From Mycobacterium sp. E2479 (lineage in GTDB: Bacteria; Actinomycetota; Actinomycetes; Mycobacteriales; Mycobacteriaceae): DNA of 64,000 nucleotides. Shown piece after piece: positions 11,454 to 20,996 of the stretch (the first letter of the stretch is position 1; each line of letters starts with the position of its first letter). A program made the position numbers and the translations under genes. The stretch is taken from contig NZ_LZJR01000087.1 of assembly GCF_001667925.1 (NCBI RefSeq), positions 1 to 64,000 on the forward strand, written 5' to 3'. A model generated the notes under the pieces. That model saw only the letters and a program-made list of their open reading frames with translations, did no database searches and was not told the origin of the DNA.

Positions 11454-13180
11454 TAGGCGTCCAAGCGGGCGAACTGATTCTGGCGATACCGCTCGACGCA
11501 GGCCGCTCTTCTGACCTTGCCGCTGGTGGTGATGGGAATCGAACCCGGCGCTACTACAACCAGATCCGCGACGCTCACCCCGTGGGCGTCGGAAATCGCA
11601 GAGGTGACCTTACGTTTGACGGCGTCGAATCCATCGTCGGTTCCGTCCGCGCAGCTGACCCGGTTTTTGAGCTCGATGATGGCTACGAGCTTTTCGGTTC
11701 CCTTGTCCGGCACCGCGATCGCCGCGCACCGCCCCGGCGCGACGCTCTGGATCGTTCCCTCGAGGTCGTCTGGAGAGTGGTTGCGCCCATACACGATCAA
11801 AAGATCCTTGATACGGCCGATGATGAACAGCTCCCCTTCGGACATGAATCCCAAGTCCCCGGTCCTCAACCAAGGCGCTTCAGGCGTGCCGGGGGACGGC
11901 GCGACAAGTGTTGCGCCGAACGTGTGCTCGGTCTCGCTCGCCTTCTGCCAATATCCGCTAGCGACGTTGCCCCCGTGCACCCAGATCTCACCGGTCGTTC
12001 CCGCGGGACATTCAACACGGGTTTCGGGATCGACGATGCGCACCATCGGTGAGCGCGGCGCACCGTAACTGACGAGCGCTGTGCCCCCTTTGTCCGCGTG
12101 ACGCTTCGCCTGGCCAGCGGTGAGCTCTCCGGAATCGAAATGAGCGATCTGCGGTGGTTGACCCGCCTCGCGGGTCGAGACGTACAACGTCGCTTCCGCC
12201 AATCCATACGACGGCCGTAACACCTTGGGCTGAAGGTTAAACCGGGCGAACCGCTCGGCGAAACGCTGCAGTGTCGCGGGCTGTACCCGCTCCCCACCGT
12301 TGAAGATGCAAGACACGTCTTTAAAATCGAGCCCCACGAGATCGTCATCCGAGGTCTTTCGTGCCGCCAATTCGAAGGCAAAGTTAGGTGCTGCCGAATG
12401 TGCGCGACCGTTGTGTGCCAGCAATTGCATCCATCGGGCTGGGCGCTGCAGAAAGGAAACCGGACTCGTGAGCACACTGCGAAATCCCGAAAGAACCGAA
12501 AAGATGATCCCTAACTGCAAACCCATGTCGTGGTAGAGCGGCAGCCAGGACACCATCGTGCTGTCCGGTGGGGCAACTCCGCCGTGGTCGCCGAAGAAAC
12601 CGGCATTCATGTGCTCGAAATTGGCCAGGATGTTCTTGTGCGAGATCATGACCCCGGCGGGGGTTCGGGTCGATCCCGAGGTGTACTGCAAATACACCGT
12701 GTCCGTTGAACTCTCGACACTCGCAGCGGGCACCTTTTTCGAGTCGAGATCCAACAGGTCGACTTCGATAAGCGATGGAGCGGCTTCGCCCGGCGTGGAC
12801 CCGAGATAGCCGGCACAATCGCCCGCGATCGAGGATGTCGTGAGGACGGCAGAGGGAGATGCGTCGCGCAGCACCGAGCTGACACGTTCGTCGCTGGCGG
12901 CACCTAACGGAACCGCGATGAAGCCGGCCTGTATTGCGCCGAGAAACGCGGTGACGTAGTCGAGTCCCTGAGGTGCCAATATCAGGGCACGGTCACCGGT
13001 CGACCCATGAAGCCGTAGCTCGTGTGCCAGGTTCAGCACTCGTCGATGCAGCTGCGACCATGTCAGACTTTCCTCAACGCCGATTCGGTCCAGTTCGTAA
13101 TTCATAAACGTGAACGCCGTCCGATTCGGCTGCAGACTGGCGCGTTCGCGCAGCAGGGCCGGAATGGGAGACTTGAGCAT
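11453..13180 (-). CDS. Long-chain fatty-acyl-AMP ligase (FadD/FAAL)
   Basis: A 575-aa ANL-family enzyme that would activate a fatty acid as acyl-AMP and load it onto a PKS. The AMP-binding motif is [15 protein letters not shown] (about residue 168). A FAAL-type stretch follows ([12 protein letters not shown], then [13 protein letters not shown]), with LRTGDLGF and a C-terminal Lys loop TTSGKVRR. The frame opens 48 codons earlier, but [18 protein letters not shown] matches the usual FadD start, so 13180 is chosen. Its ATG shares a CATG with the divergent methyltransferase ATG. It is the obvious starter-loading partner for the PKS. Confidence 0.9.
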   Translation of the reverse strand: MLKSPIPALLRERASLQPNRTAFTFMNYELDRIGVEESLTWSQLHRRVLNLAHELRLHGSTGDRALILAPQGLDYVTAFLGAIQAGFIAVPLGAASDERVSSVLRDASPSAVLTTSSIAGDCAGYLGSTPGEAAPSLIEVDLLDLDSKKVPAASVESSTDTVYLQYTSGSTRTPAGVMISHKNILANFEHMNAGFFGDHGGVAPPDSTMVSWLPLYHDMGLQLGIIFSVLSGFRSVLTSPVSFLQRPARWMQLLAHNGRAHSAAPNFAFELAARKTSDDDLVGLDFKDVSCIFNGGERVQPATLQRFAERFARFNLQPKVLRPSYGLAEATLYVSTREAGQPPQIAHFDSGELTAGQAKRHADKGGTALVSYGAPRSPMVRIVDPETRVECPAGTTGEIWVHGGNVASGYWQKASETEHTFGATLVAPSPGTPEAPWLRTGDLGFMSEGELFIIGRIKDLLIVYGRNHSPDDLEGTIQSVAPGRCAAIAVPDKGTEKLVAIIELKNRVSCADGTDDGFDAVKRKVTSAISDAHGVSVADLVVVAPGSIPITTSGKVRRAACVERYRQNQFARLDA

Positions 13181-14066
13181 GGGCGTCAGGTTACCTCGGC
13201 CGTTATCACCACGCCGGTTTTGCAGCAAAGACGGTGGGCCGCTGCAACGTACGCCGATCGAAAGCATCATCGACCGGTTGAATCGCAACCCAGTCACGCT
13301 GAGAGTTCTGAATTTGCGCTTCAAATACGGTTACCGATTACTTAGCTGGCTGCTCATGCGGGACGACGTATTGTTCCTGAATTACGGCTACGAAGAGGAC
13401 CCGCCGATGTCCTTGCCGCTGACGCCGGGCGATGAGGCCGATCGGTACCCCATCCAGCTCTACCACCGCACGGCCACGCAGGCGGACCTCGCAGGCAAGG
13501 ACGTGCTGGAGGTGAGCTGCGGCCACGGCGGCGGCGCTTCGTATTTGGTGCGGACTCTGCGCCCGGCTTCGTACACGGGCCTGGATCTGAACACGGTCGG
13601 CATCGAGTTCTGCCGCAAAAGGCACACGTTGCCGGGCCTGAAATTCGTGCAGGGCAACGCAGAAAGCCTGCCGTTCGCCGATCGATCATTCGACGCCGTG
13701 GTCAATGTCGAAGCCGCGATCAACTACCAGAACGTTCCCAGGTTCTTCGCCGAGGTGGAACGCGTGCTCCGCCCGGGCGGCCGGTTCCTGTACGCCGATA
13801 TCCGCTACGCCGACGAAATCCCCGCCTGGGAGGCCGACCTGGCTAACATCCCAATGCGGCTGTTATCGGAACGCGTCATCAACGCGGAGGTCATGCGTGG
13901 GCTGGAGAAAAATCGGTTCGTCGACCAAATCACTCGCCGGCTACCGAATATCGCGTCGTTGCGCGGCATAGCCAACGACTACGCGGGTGGGCCAGGCTCG
14001 TTGATCTACCGCCGGCTCGGCAACGGCGAGGCCTCCTATCGGCTGTTTTGCTTTGCCAAGGATTGA
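13179..14066 (+). CDS. SAM-dependent methyltransferase, phthiotriol-methyltransferase (Rv2952) type
   Basis: A 295-aa class I methyltransferase. Recognisable blocks are [27 protein letters not shown] with the SAM loop [28 protein letters not shown] and the C-terminal SYRLFCF. These match the Mtb Rv2952 enzyme that O-methylates phthiotriol and glycophenolphthiotriol dimycocerosates. The start is uncertain: ATG 13179 has GGGAG eight bases upstream but gives a longer N-terminus than the family; TTG 13278 is the alternative. It likely O-methylates the lipid or sugar of this cassette. Confidence 0.85.
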   Translation: MGVRLPRPLSPRRFCSKDGGPLQRTPIESIIDRLNRNPVTLRVLNLRFKYGYRLLSWLLMRDDVLFLNYGYEEDPPMSLPLTPGDEADRYPIQLYHRTATQADLAGKDVLEVSCGHGGGASYLVRTLRPASYTGLDLNTVGIEFCRKRHTLPGLKFVQGNAESLPFADRSFDAVVNVEAAINYQNVPRFFAEVERVLRPGGRFLYADIRYADEIPAWEADLANIPMRLLSERVINAEVMRGLEKNRFVDQITRRLPNIASLRGIANDYAGGPGSLIYRRLGNGEASYRLFCFAKD

Positions 14067-14194
14067 GACGCACGCCACCAGAATTTGTGCCGCGAGCATC
14101 CGGGTGAGCGGTTAACACTCCCTCCTGCAGTGCCCGACGGCCTATCCTTTGAGGAGTCAGCAAACGCCGGGGGCAAGGATTGGCGGAGGGTCGG

Positions 14195-17100
14195 ATGACG
14201 GCCGTAGCGGCGTGCCAAGCATGCGGCACCGAACTCCTCGAGGACGCGCGGTTCTGCCACGGGTGCGGCGCGCCGGTCGGCGAACCCGCCGCACATGCGG
14301 AGTACAAGCAAGTGTCGGTGCTGTTCGCCGACGTCGTGCGTTCCATGGACATCGCCGCGGCCGTCGGCGCCGAGCGGTTGCGCGAAATCATGGGCGATCT
14401 GGTGCACCGCTGCACCAAGGTGGTCCACCGTTACGGGGGGACGGTGGACAAGTTCACCGGCGACGGGATCATGGCGGTGTTCGGCGCGCCGGTGGCGATG
14501 GAGGATCATGCCCTTCGCGCCTGTCTAGCGGCCCTGGGCCTTCAGGAGGAGATCAAGCGGCTTGCCGTCGACGTCCGCGAGCGTGACGGTGTGGAGCTTC
14601 AACTGCGCGTGGGGCTGAACTCCGGTCAGGTGATCGCGGGCGAAATCGGTTCGAAAGCGTTCGGTTACACCGCCATCGGCGAGCAGGTCGGGATGGCGCA
14701 ACGGATGGAATCCGTGGCGCCGCCCGGTGGAGTGATGCTCAGCGAATCCACCGCCCGGCTCGTCGCGCAGGCCGCCGTGTTGGCCGATGCCGAGCAGGTG
14801 CACGTCAAGGGCAGCGCCGTTCCGGTCCTGGCCCGTCGTCTACTCAGCCTGACCGGCGGGCCGCAACGAAGCCGGTCCTTGCAAGGCGCACTGGTCGGAC
14901 GAGAGCTGGAGGTGACAACGATCGCCGGCCTCCTGGATCGATCGAAAAGCGGACGCGGATGTGTGGTCTGTGTTGTCGGTCCGGCGGGCATCGGCAAAAC
15001 GCGACTCGCCGATGAGGCCGTCATGTTGGCGAAACGTAAAGGCGTCGAGGTGGTTTCAGCCTTTTGCGAGTCACACACCAACGATGTCCCCTTTGTCGCG
15101 GCGGCGGCGCTGCTGCGTGCAGGACTGGGAATAACCGAACTCGACGACGAGGCGGCCCGGGCACAGGTGCGCGCCAGGATCCCCGACGTGCCCGATGAGG
15201 ATGTGCTGCTGCTCTATGACCTGATGGGCATTCGAGACCCCGACACACCCCCTCCGACGATCCACCCCGACGCGCGGCGACGGCGGTTGACCGCACTGAT
15301 CAACTCGATGTCGCTGGCCCGCACCGAACCGGTCCTCTACGTGATCGAGGACGCGCACTGGATCGATGAGGTCAGCGAGTCGCTGGTGGCCGACTTCCTT
15401 GCCGTCATCCCCCGGACGCCTTCGATGGTGGTGATCACCTACCGCCCCGAATACACCGGCCTACTCGCGAGTGTGCCCGGAGCGCAGACGATTTCGCTCT
15501 CCCCCCTGAGCGAATCGGAAACCGCGGTGCTACTCGACGAATTGTTGGGCCCCGATTCGTCGGTCGCCGGGATCAAAACGCTCGTTGCCGAACGGGCAGG
15601 CGGGAACCCGTTCTTCGCGCAGGAGATGGTGCGCGAGCTCGCCGAGCGCGGTGTGCTCGAGGGTGACCGCGGCGGCTTCACCTGTGGCACGGATCTGGCC
15701 GAGGTCTCAGTGCCTGCGACGCTGCAGGCCACCATCGCCGCGCGCATCGACCGCCTGGAACCTGATGCCAAGCAGACGCTGAACGCCGCGGCGGTGATCG
15801 GCTCGCGGTTCACACCCGAGTTACTCGCGGCGGTGGGCAATACACCTGTCCTCGACACGCTCGTCGCGGCCGCGCTGATCGACCAGGTTCGTTTTACGCC
15901 CAGCGCCGAGTTCGCCTTCCGCCACTCGCTGATCCGCAGCGTGGCCTACGAATCCCAACTGCGGTCCGATCGTGCAAAGATGCACCGGCGGCTGGCCGAT
16001 GCCATCGAGGCGGGTGAGCCGGAATCCGCCGACCAGAACGCGGCGTTGATCGCCGAACATCTCGAAGCCGCGGGTGATTTGCGGGGTGCCTATGGCTGGC
16101 ACATGCGGGCGGCAACATGGGCGACGTACCGCGACATCGCTGCGGCGCGGCTGAGTTGGGAAAACGCAACCCGGATAGCCGACGCGTTGAGCGCCGATGA
16201 CCCAGACCTGGTAGCCATGTGCATTGCTCCTCGCACCATGTTGTGCGGGATCGCCTGGCGGTTGCATGTGAGCGACGTCGCGGACCGTTTCGACGAGTTG
16301 CGTCAGTTGTGCAACGCCGCAGGAGACAAGCCGTCGCTGGCGATCGCAATGGCGGGGCTGGTCGTGGATCACACGTTCCAGGACAGGGTGCGTGAGGCGT
16401 CGCGGCTGGCTTCCGAGGCCATCGCCCTCATCGAATCCATCGGCGACCCGACTTTGACGGTAGGGCTGTCCTTCACCGCGATCCGCGCCAAGATCGGGAC
16501 CGGCGAGTGGGCCGAGATGCATCGCCTGTCGCAGAGGGTCATCGACCTGGCTGACGGTGACCCCACAAAGGGCAACTTCCTCTTCGGGTCTCCCCTGGCG
16601 CTCGCATTCGCCCAGCGTGGCACCGCCCGATGGGCCCTGGGTCGGCCCGGATGGCGAGACGACCTGCAGCGCGGCGTGGTCATGGCGCACGGCGCCGACT
16701 CCCTGTCCTACGTCACGGTTGTCAGCTACGTGTACACCACGGGTATACCGGCCGGCGCGCTTGTGCCCGACGAGGCCGCGGTGGGAGAGATCGAGGATGC
16801 GCTGGTGATCGCCCAACCATCCGGCGACAACCTCCAATTGGGGGTCGCCTGGCTGACCCTCGGGCTTGCGCTGGTGCATCGCCACACGGACGACGAGCGT
16901 GATCGCGGACGACAGTTGCTGGCTGAGGTCCGCGAAGTGTTCCGGCGCGGGGGGCACTTCTTGTGCGATCTACCGATGCTCGACGTGTACGTGGCCCGTG
17001 AGCAGGCGCGCCGCGGCGATCGTGACCGGGCGATACCGCTGATGCGCGCCGCGGTCGACCATCTCATGCTTGGGGGACAAGCGCTTTCGTGGGGAGTTTT

Positions 17101-17368
17101 GACGACGGGCGTCTTGGTCGAGACACTGCTCGAACGCGGGACCGAGAGCGACGTCACCGAAGCCGAGGCAGCGATCGAACGGTTGGCGTCCGAGCCAGCC
17201 GATGACCACCTGGCGATGCGTGAGACATGGCTGCAGCGGATGCGGGCGTTACTGGCGCGAGCTCATGATGATGCCGAGGCTTACACGCACTTCAGGGATC
17301 GTTACCGTGACCTGGCGAGAACGCTTGGCTTCGAAGGACATATCGCATGGGCCAAGGAGATGCCGTAG
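14195..17368 (+). CDS. Zinc-ribbon/class III cyclase/AAA-type signalling protein
   Basis: A 1057-aa multidomain regulator. A zinc ribbon (CxxC at 7/10 and 21/24) leads into a class III nucleotidyl cyclase domain with metal Asp46 and Asp90 and base-contact Lys86 (DKFTGDG). Where catalytic cyclases have a VNxAxR Asn, this one reads VGMAQR, and the usual Asp before it is Glu. An AAA/STAND ATPase follows (Walker A GPAGIGKT at about 265, Walker B VLYVIEDAHW), then a long helical TPR-like region. No LuxR helix-turn-helix is visible at the C-terminus. ATG 14195 is preferred over TTG 14180 because GGAGGG lies four bases upstream. Cyclase activity may be weak or absent. Confidence 0.82.
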   Translation: MTAVAACQACGTELLEDARFCHGCGAPVGEPAAHAEYKQVSVLFADVVRSMDIAAAVGAERLREIMGDLVHRCTKVVHRYGGTVDKFTGDGIMAVFGAPVAMEDHALRACLAALGLQEEIKRLAVDVRERDGVELQLRVGLNSGQVIAGEIGSKAFGYTAIGEQVGMAQRMESVAPPGGVMLSESTARLVAQAAVLADAEQVHVKGSAVPVLARRLLSLTGGPQRSRSLQGALVGRELEVTTIAGLLDRSKSGRGCVVCVVGPAGIGKTRLADEAVMLAKRKGVEVVSAFCESHTNDVPFVAAAALLRAGLGITELDDEAARAQVRARIPDVPDEDVLLLYDLMGIRDPDTPPPTIHPDARRRRLTALINSMSLARTEPVLYVIEDAHWIDEVSESLVADFLAVIPRTPSMVVITYRPEYTGLLASVPGAQTISLSPLSESETAVLLDELLGPDSSVAGIKTLVAERAGGNPFFAQEMVRELAERGVLEGDRGGFTCGTDLAEVSVPATLQATIAARIDRLEPDAKQTLNAAAVIGSRFTPELLAAVGNTPVLDTLVAAALIDQVRFTPSAEFAFRHSLIRSVAYESQLRSDRAKMHRRLADAIEAGEPESADQNAALIAEHLEAAGDLRGAYGWHMRAATWATYRDIAAARLSWENATRIADALSADDPDLVAMCIAPRTMLCGIAWRLHVSDVADRFDELRQLCNAAGDKPSLAIAMAGLVVDHTFQDRVREASRLASEAIALIESIGDPTLTVGLSFTAIRAKIGTGEWAEMHRLSQRVIDLADGDPTKGNFLFGSPLALAFAQRGTARWALGRPGWRDDLQRGVVMAHGADSLSYVTVVSYVYTTGIPAGALVPDEAAVGEIEDALVIAQPSGDNLQLGVAWLTLGLALVHRHTDDERDRGRQLLAEVREVFRRGGHFLCDLPMLDVYVAREQARRGDRDRAIPLMRAAVDHLMLGGQALSWGVLTTGVLVETLLERGTESDVTEAEAAIERLASEPADDHLAMRETWLQRMRALLARAHDDAEAYTHFRDRYRDLARTLGFEGHIAWAKEMP

Positions 17369-17392
17369 GAGCCGCGGCTCGACCGTGCGGGT

Positions 17393-17947
17393 CTAACCTG
17401 GCCTCGTGTAAGACGAGCCGAGAAAGCGCTCCACCAGGGCGCGTTCGGCGGCAGGGTCTTTCAGCGGCCACCCCCACAGCGCCAGGAAGACCCGGATCAG
17501 CCACTGCGCGGCCAGCGGATCATCGTTGCCGGGCCCCAGCATCTCGGCGGCCAGGTCCGTCACGGTCGGCGAACTGATGACCCAGTCGCTGACCGGAGCG
17601 GCATGGATCGACCGCATGAGTTGGGCCAGTGGATCGGAGCGCAGGCGTTGAAGCGCCATGATGGTGGCGGTCACCACGCGCTCCGGGCCGACGAGATCCT
17701 TGATGGCTTCCCTCGTGGTGTCAACAATGCGAGCCGCTTGAATCCCGATGACCGCATCGCGGATAGTCGATTTACCGCCGGCATGCCGATAGATCGTCGC
17801 GGGTGAGCAGTGAACCCGGGCCGCCAAGGCTTCGATCGTGAACCCCTCATAGCCCTGGCGAGCGATGATGTCTGCGGCCGCGGCATAGATCCGTTCGGTG
17901 GCTTCACTACGGCGGTCGCGGCCAACCAGCCAGTCGTCACGTGGCAT
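17393..17947 (-). CDS. TetR-family regulator next to cyp144
   Basis: A 184-aa TetR protein. The N-terminal helix-turn-helix covers RIYAAAADIIARQGYEGFTI to SPATIYRHAGGK; the C-terminal ligand domain is less conserved. Start MPRDDWLVG at 17947 has GGGGGAG ten bases upstream; a longer form from 17965 or 18022 is possible. It is divergent from the P450 gene, as the TetR gene Rv1776c is next to cyp144 (Rv1777) in M. tuberculosis. It probably represses itself and the P450 through palindromes in the shared 195-bp gap. Confidence 0.85.
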   Translation of the reverse strand: MPRDDWLVGRDRRSEATERIYAAAADIIARQGYEGFTIEALAARVHCSPATIYRHAGGKSTIRDAVIGIQAARIVDTTREAIKDLVGPERVVTATIMALQRLRSDPLAQLMRSIHAAPVSDWVISSPTVTDLAAEMLGPGNDDPLAAQWLIRVFLALWGWPLKDPAAERALVERFLGSSYTRPG

Positions 17948-17985
17948 CCACCCATGCTCCCCCATATTGCGGAGCACGGAAACGC

Positions 17986-18044
17986 TTCTCGCAGCATGAG
18001 AAATTCTGGCATCTTCTCTCACGAGAACGGCCTGCTCGTGCAGG
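17986..18044. promoter_or_regulatory. Candidate TetR operators
   Basis: Three inverted repeats lie between the divergent tetR and P450 genes: TTCTC-N7-GAGAA (17986-18002), TTCTC-TCAC-GAGAA (18014-18027) and CCTGC-TCGT-GCAGG (18031-18044). The first two share the same half-site with different spacing. Their position fits autoregulation plus P450 control. Confidence 0.4.
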
Positions 18045-18142
18045 GTTCACGTGGTCACCTGCGATCACGCCGGATCACGACCGGTCCTCAACTTTCCCCC
18101 GTTCCATTGACCCAGCGGTGAGCTACACCGAGCCTGAAGCAC

Positions 18143-19357
18143 ATGGCGGTCTTGGACAGTGCGACCCGGTTCTTCGACAGCGAGGCGATACAGGATCCCT
18201 ACCCGCTGTATGACCGGATGCGCGCCGAGGCACCCGTGCACCGGATCGGCGACTCCGTCTTCTACGCCGTGTGTGGCTGGGATTCGGTGCAGGAGGCCGT
18301 GGAGCGGGTCGAGGACTTCTCGTCGAACCTCACGGCGACGATGGTCCTTCACCAGGACGGCGCGGTCACGCCGCTCGACATGGGGCCGCCCGGAGCCCCG
18401 ATGCACGCGCTGGCCACCGCCGACGACCCCGCGCACGCGCAACACCGCAAGATACTGCTGCCGCATTTGTCGGCCAGACGAGTGCGGATCATCGAGGAAT
18501 TCGCGGCCCGAACCGCCGACCATCTTTGGGACCAGAACCTGCGCGACGGCCAGATCGAATGGATGGGCAGCATCGCCAATCGGCTGCCGATGATGGTGGT
18601 CTGCAAGCTGCTGGGTCTTCCCGACGGCGATGTCGACGAACTCATTCGGCTCAGCTACTCGACCACCACACTCCTCGACGGAATCGTCACTCCCGAGCAG
18701 ATCGAGCAGGCCGGACTAGCCGCGATGGAGCTGTCCGCCTATGTGTTGGAGCATTTCGAAAAGGCCAGCGGCAAGCCAAATTCCGGGCTCATAGGCGACC
18801 TGGCGGCACGTTACGCATCGGGTGAGCTCGAGCAGGTGCCGGCGCTGGGCATCATGCTCACGCTCTTCAGCGCGGCCGGCGAATCGACCGCATCGCTGCT
18901 GGGCAGCGCGGCATGGATCCTCACCGATCGCCCCGTGATCCAACAGCGGCTTCGCGAGAACCCGGAATTACTAAGCACTTTCATCGAAGAGACGTTGCGC
19001 TTCGAGCCGCCGTTTCGCGGTCATTACCGTCACGTGTGGCGCGATACCACGCTAGGCGGGGTGGAGGTGCCGGCCAACTCCCACCTGCTGCTGATGTGGG
19101 GAGCCGCCAACCGCGACCCGGTGCACTTCGAAACTCCAAACGAATTTCGGCTCGACCGCACCGCCGCCAAGAGCCACGTGAGCTTCGGCAAGGGCGTGCA
19201 TTTCTGCGTCGGCGCCGCATTGGCCCGGTTGGAAGCCACCATCGTGTTACGCATGCTGCTCGAGCGCACTACCTGGATCGACGCCGCGGACATCGGACAA
19301 TGGCTGCCGAGCATTCTGGTCCGGCGCCGCGAACGGTTGCGGCTGGTCGTGCGGTGA
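18143..19357 (+). CDS. Cytochrome P450, CYP144 family
   Basis: A 404-aa P450. Heme-binding FGKGVHFCVGAALARLE puts the ligand at Cys355; the I-helix has AAGEST and the K-helix EETLRFEPPFRGHYRHV. Blocks such as FYAVCGWD, FSSNLTATM, RLPMMVV and WLPSILVRR closely follow Mtb CYP144A1 as I recall it. Mtb CYP144A1 carries an N-terminal extension that is absent here. The substrate is unknown even for the family. It ends 2 bp from convergent cwsA. Confidence 0.9.
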   Translation: MAVLDSATRFFDSEAIQDPYPLYDRMRAEAPVHRIGDSVFYAVCGWDSVQEAVERVEDFSSNLTATMVLHQDGAVTPLDMGPPGAPMHALATADDPAHAQHRKILLPHLSARRVRIIEEFAARTADHLWDQNLRDGQIEWMGSIANRLPMMVVCKLLGLPDGDVDELIRLSYSTTTLLDGIVTPEQIEQAGLAAMELSAYVLEHFEKASGKPNSGLIGDLAARYASGELEQVPALGIMLTLFSAAGESTASLLGSAAWILTDRPVIQQRLRENPELLSTFIEETLRFEPPFRGHYRHVWRDTTLGGVEVPANSHLLLMWGAANRDPVHFETPNEFRLDRTAAKSHVSFGKGVHFCVGAALARLEATIVLRMLLERTTWIDAADIGQWLPSILVRRRERLRLVVR

Positions 19358-19359
19358 CC

Positions 19360-19794
19360 TCAGGGACGCGGCTGCACGTCGACGCTGGGCGGCCGTGACT
19401 GCGGGTCCTGAGGCTTGGCCCGCACCGAGCGCCGGACGATGCTGAACGCGGCCGCGCCCCCGACAAGGACGGCGACGGCTACCCCCGCAAAGATCAACGG
19501 GCGCTTGCCGCGACGCTGCGCGCGTCGCGCATCCTGCAGCGCTTGGGGCAGACTGGTGACCACTTCCTGCGCGGCGGCCAGCTCCTGGGCCAACGTTTCT
19601 TGGGCCGCGGCGAGGTCACGGGCCAGCCGCCCCTCTTGGTATCGCCGACGCAGCTGCGAGGCGGTCGACTGCGCGGACTGAACACTCAGGCCGGCAACTC
19701 CCCGGGTGACGTCCAGCGGTCCCTGCGCCGAATAGGTCAGGCCGCGGGTCAGTCGCTGCCGCGGGGTCAGCCGGGAATCCATCTTCGCCCTCAT
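19360..19794 (-). CDS. cwsA: Cell wall synthesis protein CwsA
   Basis: A 144-aa protein with one C-terminal membrane segment (PLIFAGVAVAVLVGGAAAF) followed by an Arg/Pro-rich tail. The soluble part holds SRLTPRQRLTRGL and a heptad-like AAQETLAQELAAAQEVV helix. This matches Rv0008c, which in Mtb works with Wag31 and CrgA in polar growth and division. The start at 19794 has AAAGG seven bases upstream and fits Mtb length; ATG 19818 is an alternative. It is next to ppiA, as in Mtb. Confidence 0.85.
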   Translation of the reverse strand: MRAKMDSRLTPRQRLTRGLTYSAQGPLDVTRGVAGLSVQSAQSTASQLRRRYQEGRLARDLAAAQETLAQELAAAQEVVTSLPQALQDARRAQRRGKRPLIFAGVAVAVLVGGAAAFSIVRRSVRAKPQDPQSRPPSVDVQPRP

Positions 19795-19961
19795 CGGTCG
19801 CCTTTCTGTCCCGCTCATAGAGCCCGCCCTGAAGCCGGCTCAGGAAACTCCGGTATCCGAACAGACTCCCCAGCATAGGGACGTGCGTGTCGTATGGGCG
19901 CGCCGCGGTGTCCGCGGCGGTTCGCCTTGGGTGACACCGCGTGCGGCGACTCCCACCCGTA

Positions 19962-20510
19962 GTGGCAGACTCTCATGCCGTGACCAACAGCCCCTTTCAG
20001 ACTGCTACCGCCACGCTCCACACCAACCGCGGCGACATCAAGGTCGCCCTCTTCGGAAACCACGCGCCCAAGACCGTCGCCAACTTCGTCGGCCTGGCGC
20101 AGGGGACCAAGGAGTACTCGACGCAGAATGCATCGGGAGGTTCCTCGGGCCCCTTCTACGACGGCGCGGTCTTTCACCGGGTTATCCGGGGCTTCATGAT
20201 CCAGGGCGGCGACCCGACGGGAACCGGCCGCGGCGGCCCCGGGTACAAGTTCGCCGACGAGTTCCACCCCGAACTGCAATTCGACAAGCCCTACCTGCTG
20301 GCGATGGCGAACGCGGGCCCGGGCACCAACGGCTCTCAGTTCTTCATCACGGTGGGCCAAACCCCGCACCTGAACCGGCGCCACACGATCTTCGGTGAAG
20401 TGACCGACCCCGAGTCGCAGAAGGTCGTCGACGCGATCTCGACGACGGGCACCGATGGTAACGACCGCCCCACCGAGCCGGTGGTCATCGAGTCGATCAC
20501 CATTTCCTGA
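19962..20510 (+). CDS. ppiA: Peptidyl-prolyl cis-trans isomerase A (cyclophilin)
   Basis: A 182-aa cyclophilin catalysing proline cis/trans isomerisation. Core motifs are [32 protein letters not shown] and [15 protein letters not shown] 19962 gives [11 protein letters not shown] and exactly the Mtb Rv0009 length; the longer frame from 19941 is less likely. No convincing signal peptide is visible. Confidence 0.95.
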   Translation: MADSHAVTNSPFQTATATLHTNRGDIKVALFGNHAPKTVANFVGLAQGTKEYSTQNASGGSSGPFYDGAVFHRVIRGFMIQGGDPTGTGRGGPGYKFADEFHPELQFDKPYLLAMANAGPGTNGSQFFITVGQTPHLNRRHTIFGEVTDPESQKVVDAISTTGTDGNDRPTEPVVIESITIS

Positions 20511-20535
20511 GCCAGGACGTAGGCCGGGGGGTCGA

Positions 20536-20961
20536 TCAGCCTTGCCGGGGGCCCGCGTAGCCCGCTGCCGTGAGGACGTCGAGCACCTCCACGGGATCTG
20601 TCCCAAGGTCCCAGCGGGAGAACAGCACCAGGTTGCCGTCGGCCTTCTCGACCTCGAGCAACCGCACCTTGCGTCCGTAGCGGCGGAACTCGATGATGCG
20701 GATGATCTTGATGTCGGAATGCTGCAATAACTGCGTTCTCAACCACCCGCGAAGGAGCAGGCCGTCGGGTGTGATTGCCAGCTTGGGACGCGCGTGCCAC
20801 GACACGCCGGCAAACAAGATCAGACCTGCCGCGGCAACACCCGCGAAAATGCGCCCGGGCGGGTCTGTGACCACGGTCACACCGGCGATAGCCATCAAAA
20901 CACCTGCGGCTCCGCAACCAGCGATTCCCGCCGTGTGCGGCTCCCATTGTGTTTGCTGCAT
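20536..20961 (-). CDS. Rv0010c-like membrane protein with PH-type domain
   Basis: A 141-aa protein. Two hydrophobic segments occupy residues about 13-60 (GIAGCGAAGVLMAIAGVTVV and a second after GRIFAG). A soluble bacterial PH-like domain follows (PKLAITPDGLLLRG to GTDPVEVLDVLTAAGYAG). It matches Mtb Rv0010c in length and position. MQQTQWEP at 20961 is the chosen start. It shares the strand with crgA but lies 155 bp downstream of it, across a motif-rich gap. Function unknown. Confidence 0.85.
   Translation of the reverse strand: MQQTQWEPHTAGIAGCGAAGVLMAIAGVTVVTDPPGRIFAGVAAAGLILFAGVSWHARPKLAITPDGLLLRGWLRTQLLQHSDIKIIRIIEFRRYGRKVRLLEVEKADGNLVLFSRWDLGTDPVEVLDVLTAAGYAGPRQG
20866..20881. promoter_or_regulatory. 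Perfect CRP-type site inside the Rv0010c-like gene
   Basis: TGTGA-CCACGG-TCACA matches the TGTGA-N6-TCACA consensus of CRP and mycobacterial Crp (Rv3676) exactly. It lies about 80 bp into the coding region, encoding VTVVT, so it could be coincidental. Confidence 0.35.
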
Positions 20962-20996
20962 GCTCTCGTTAACCCCTCCCACCACGGCCTATGCAG

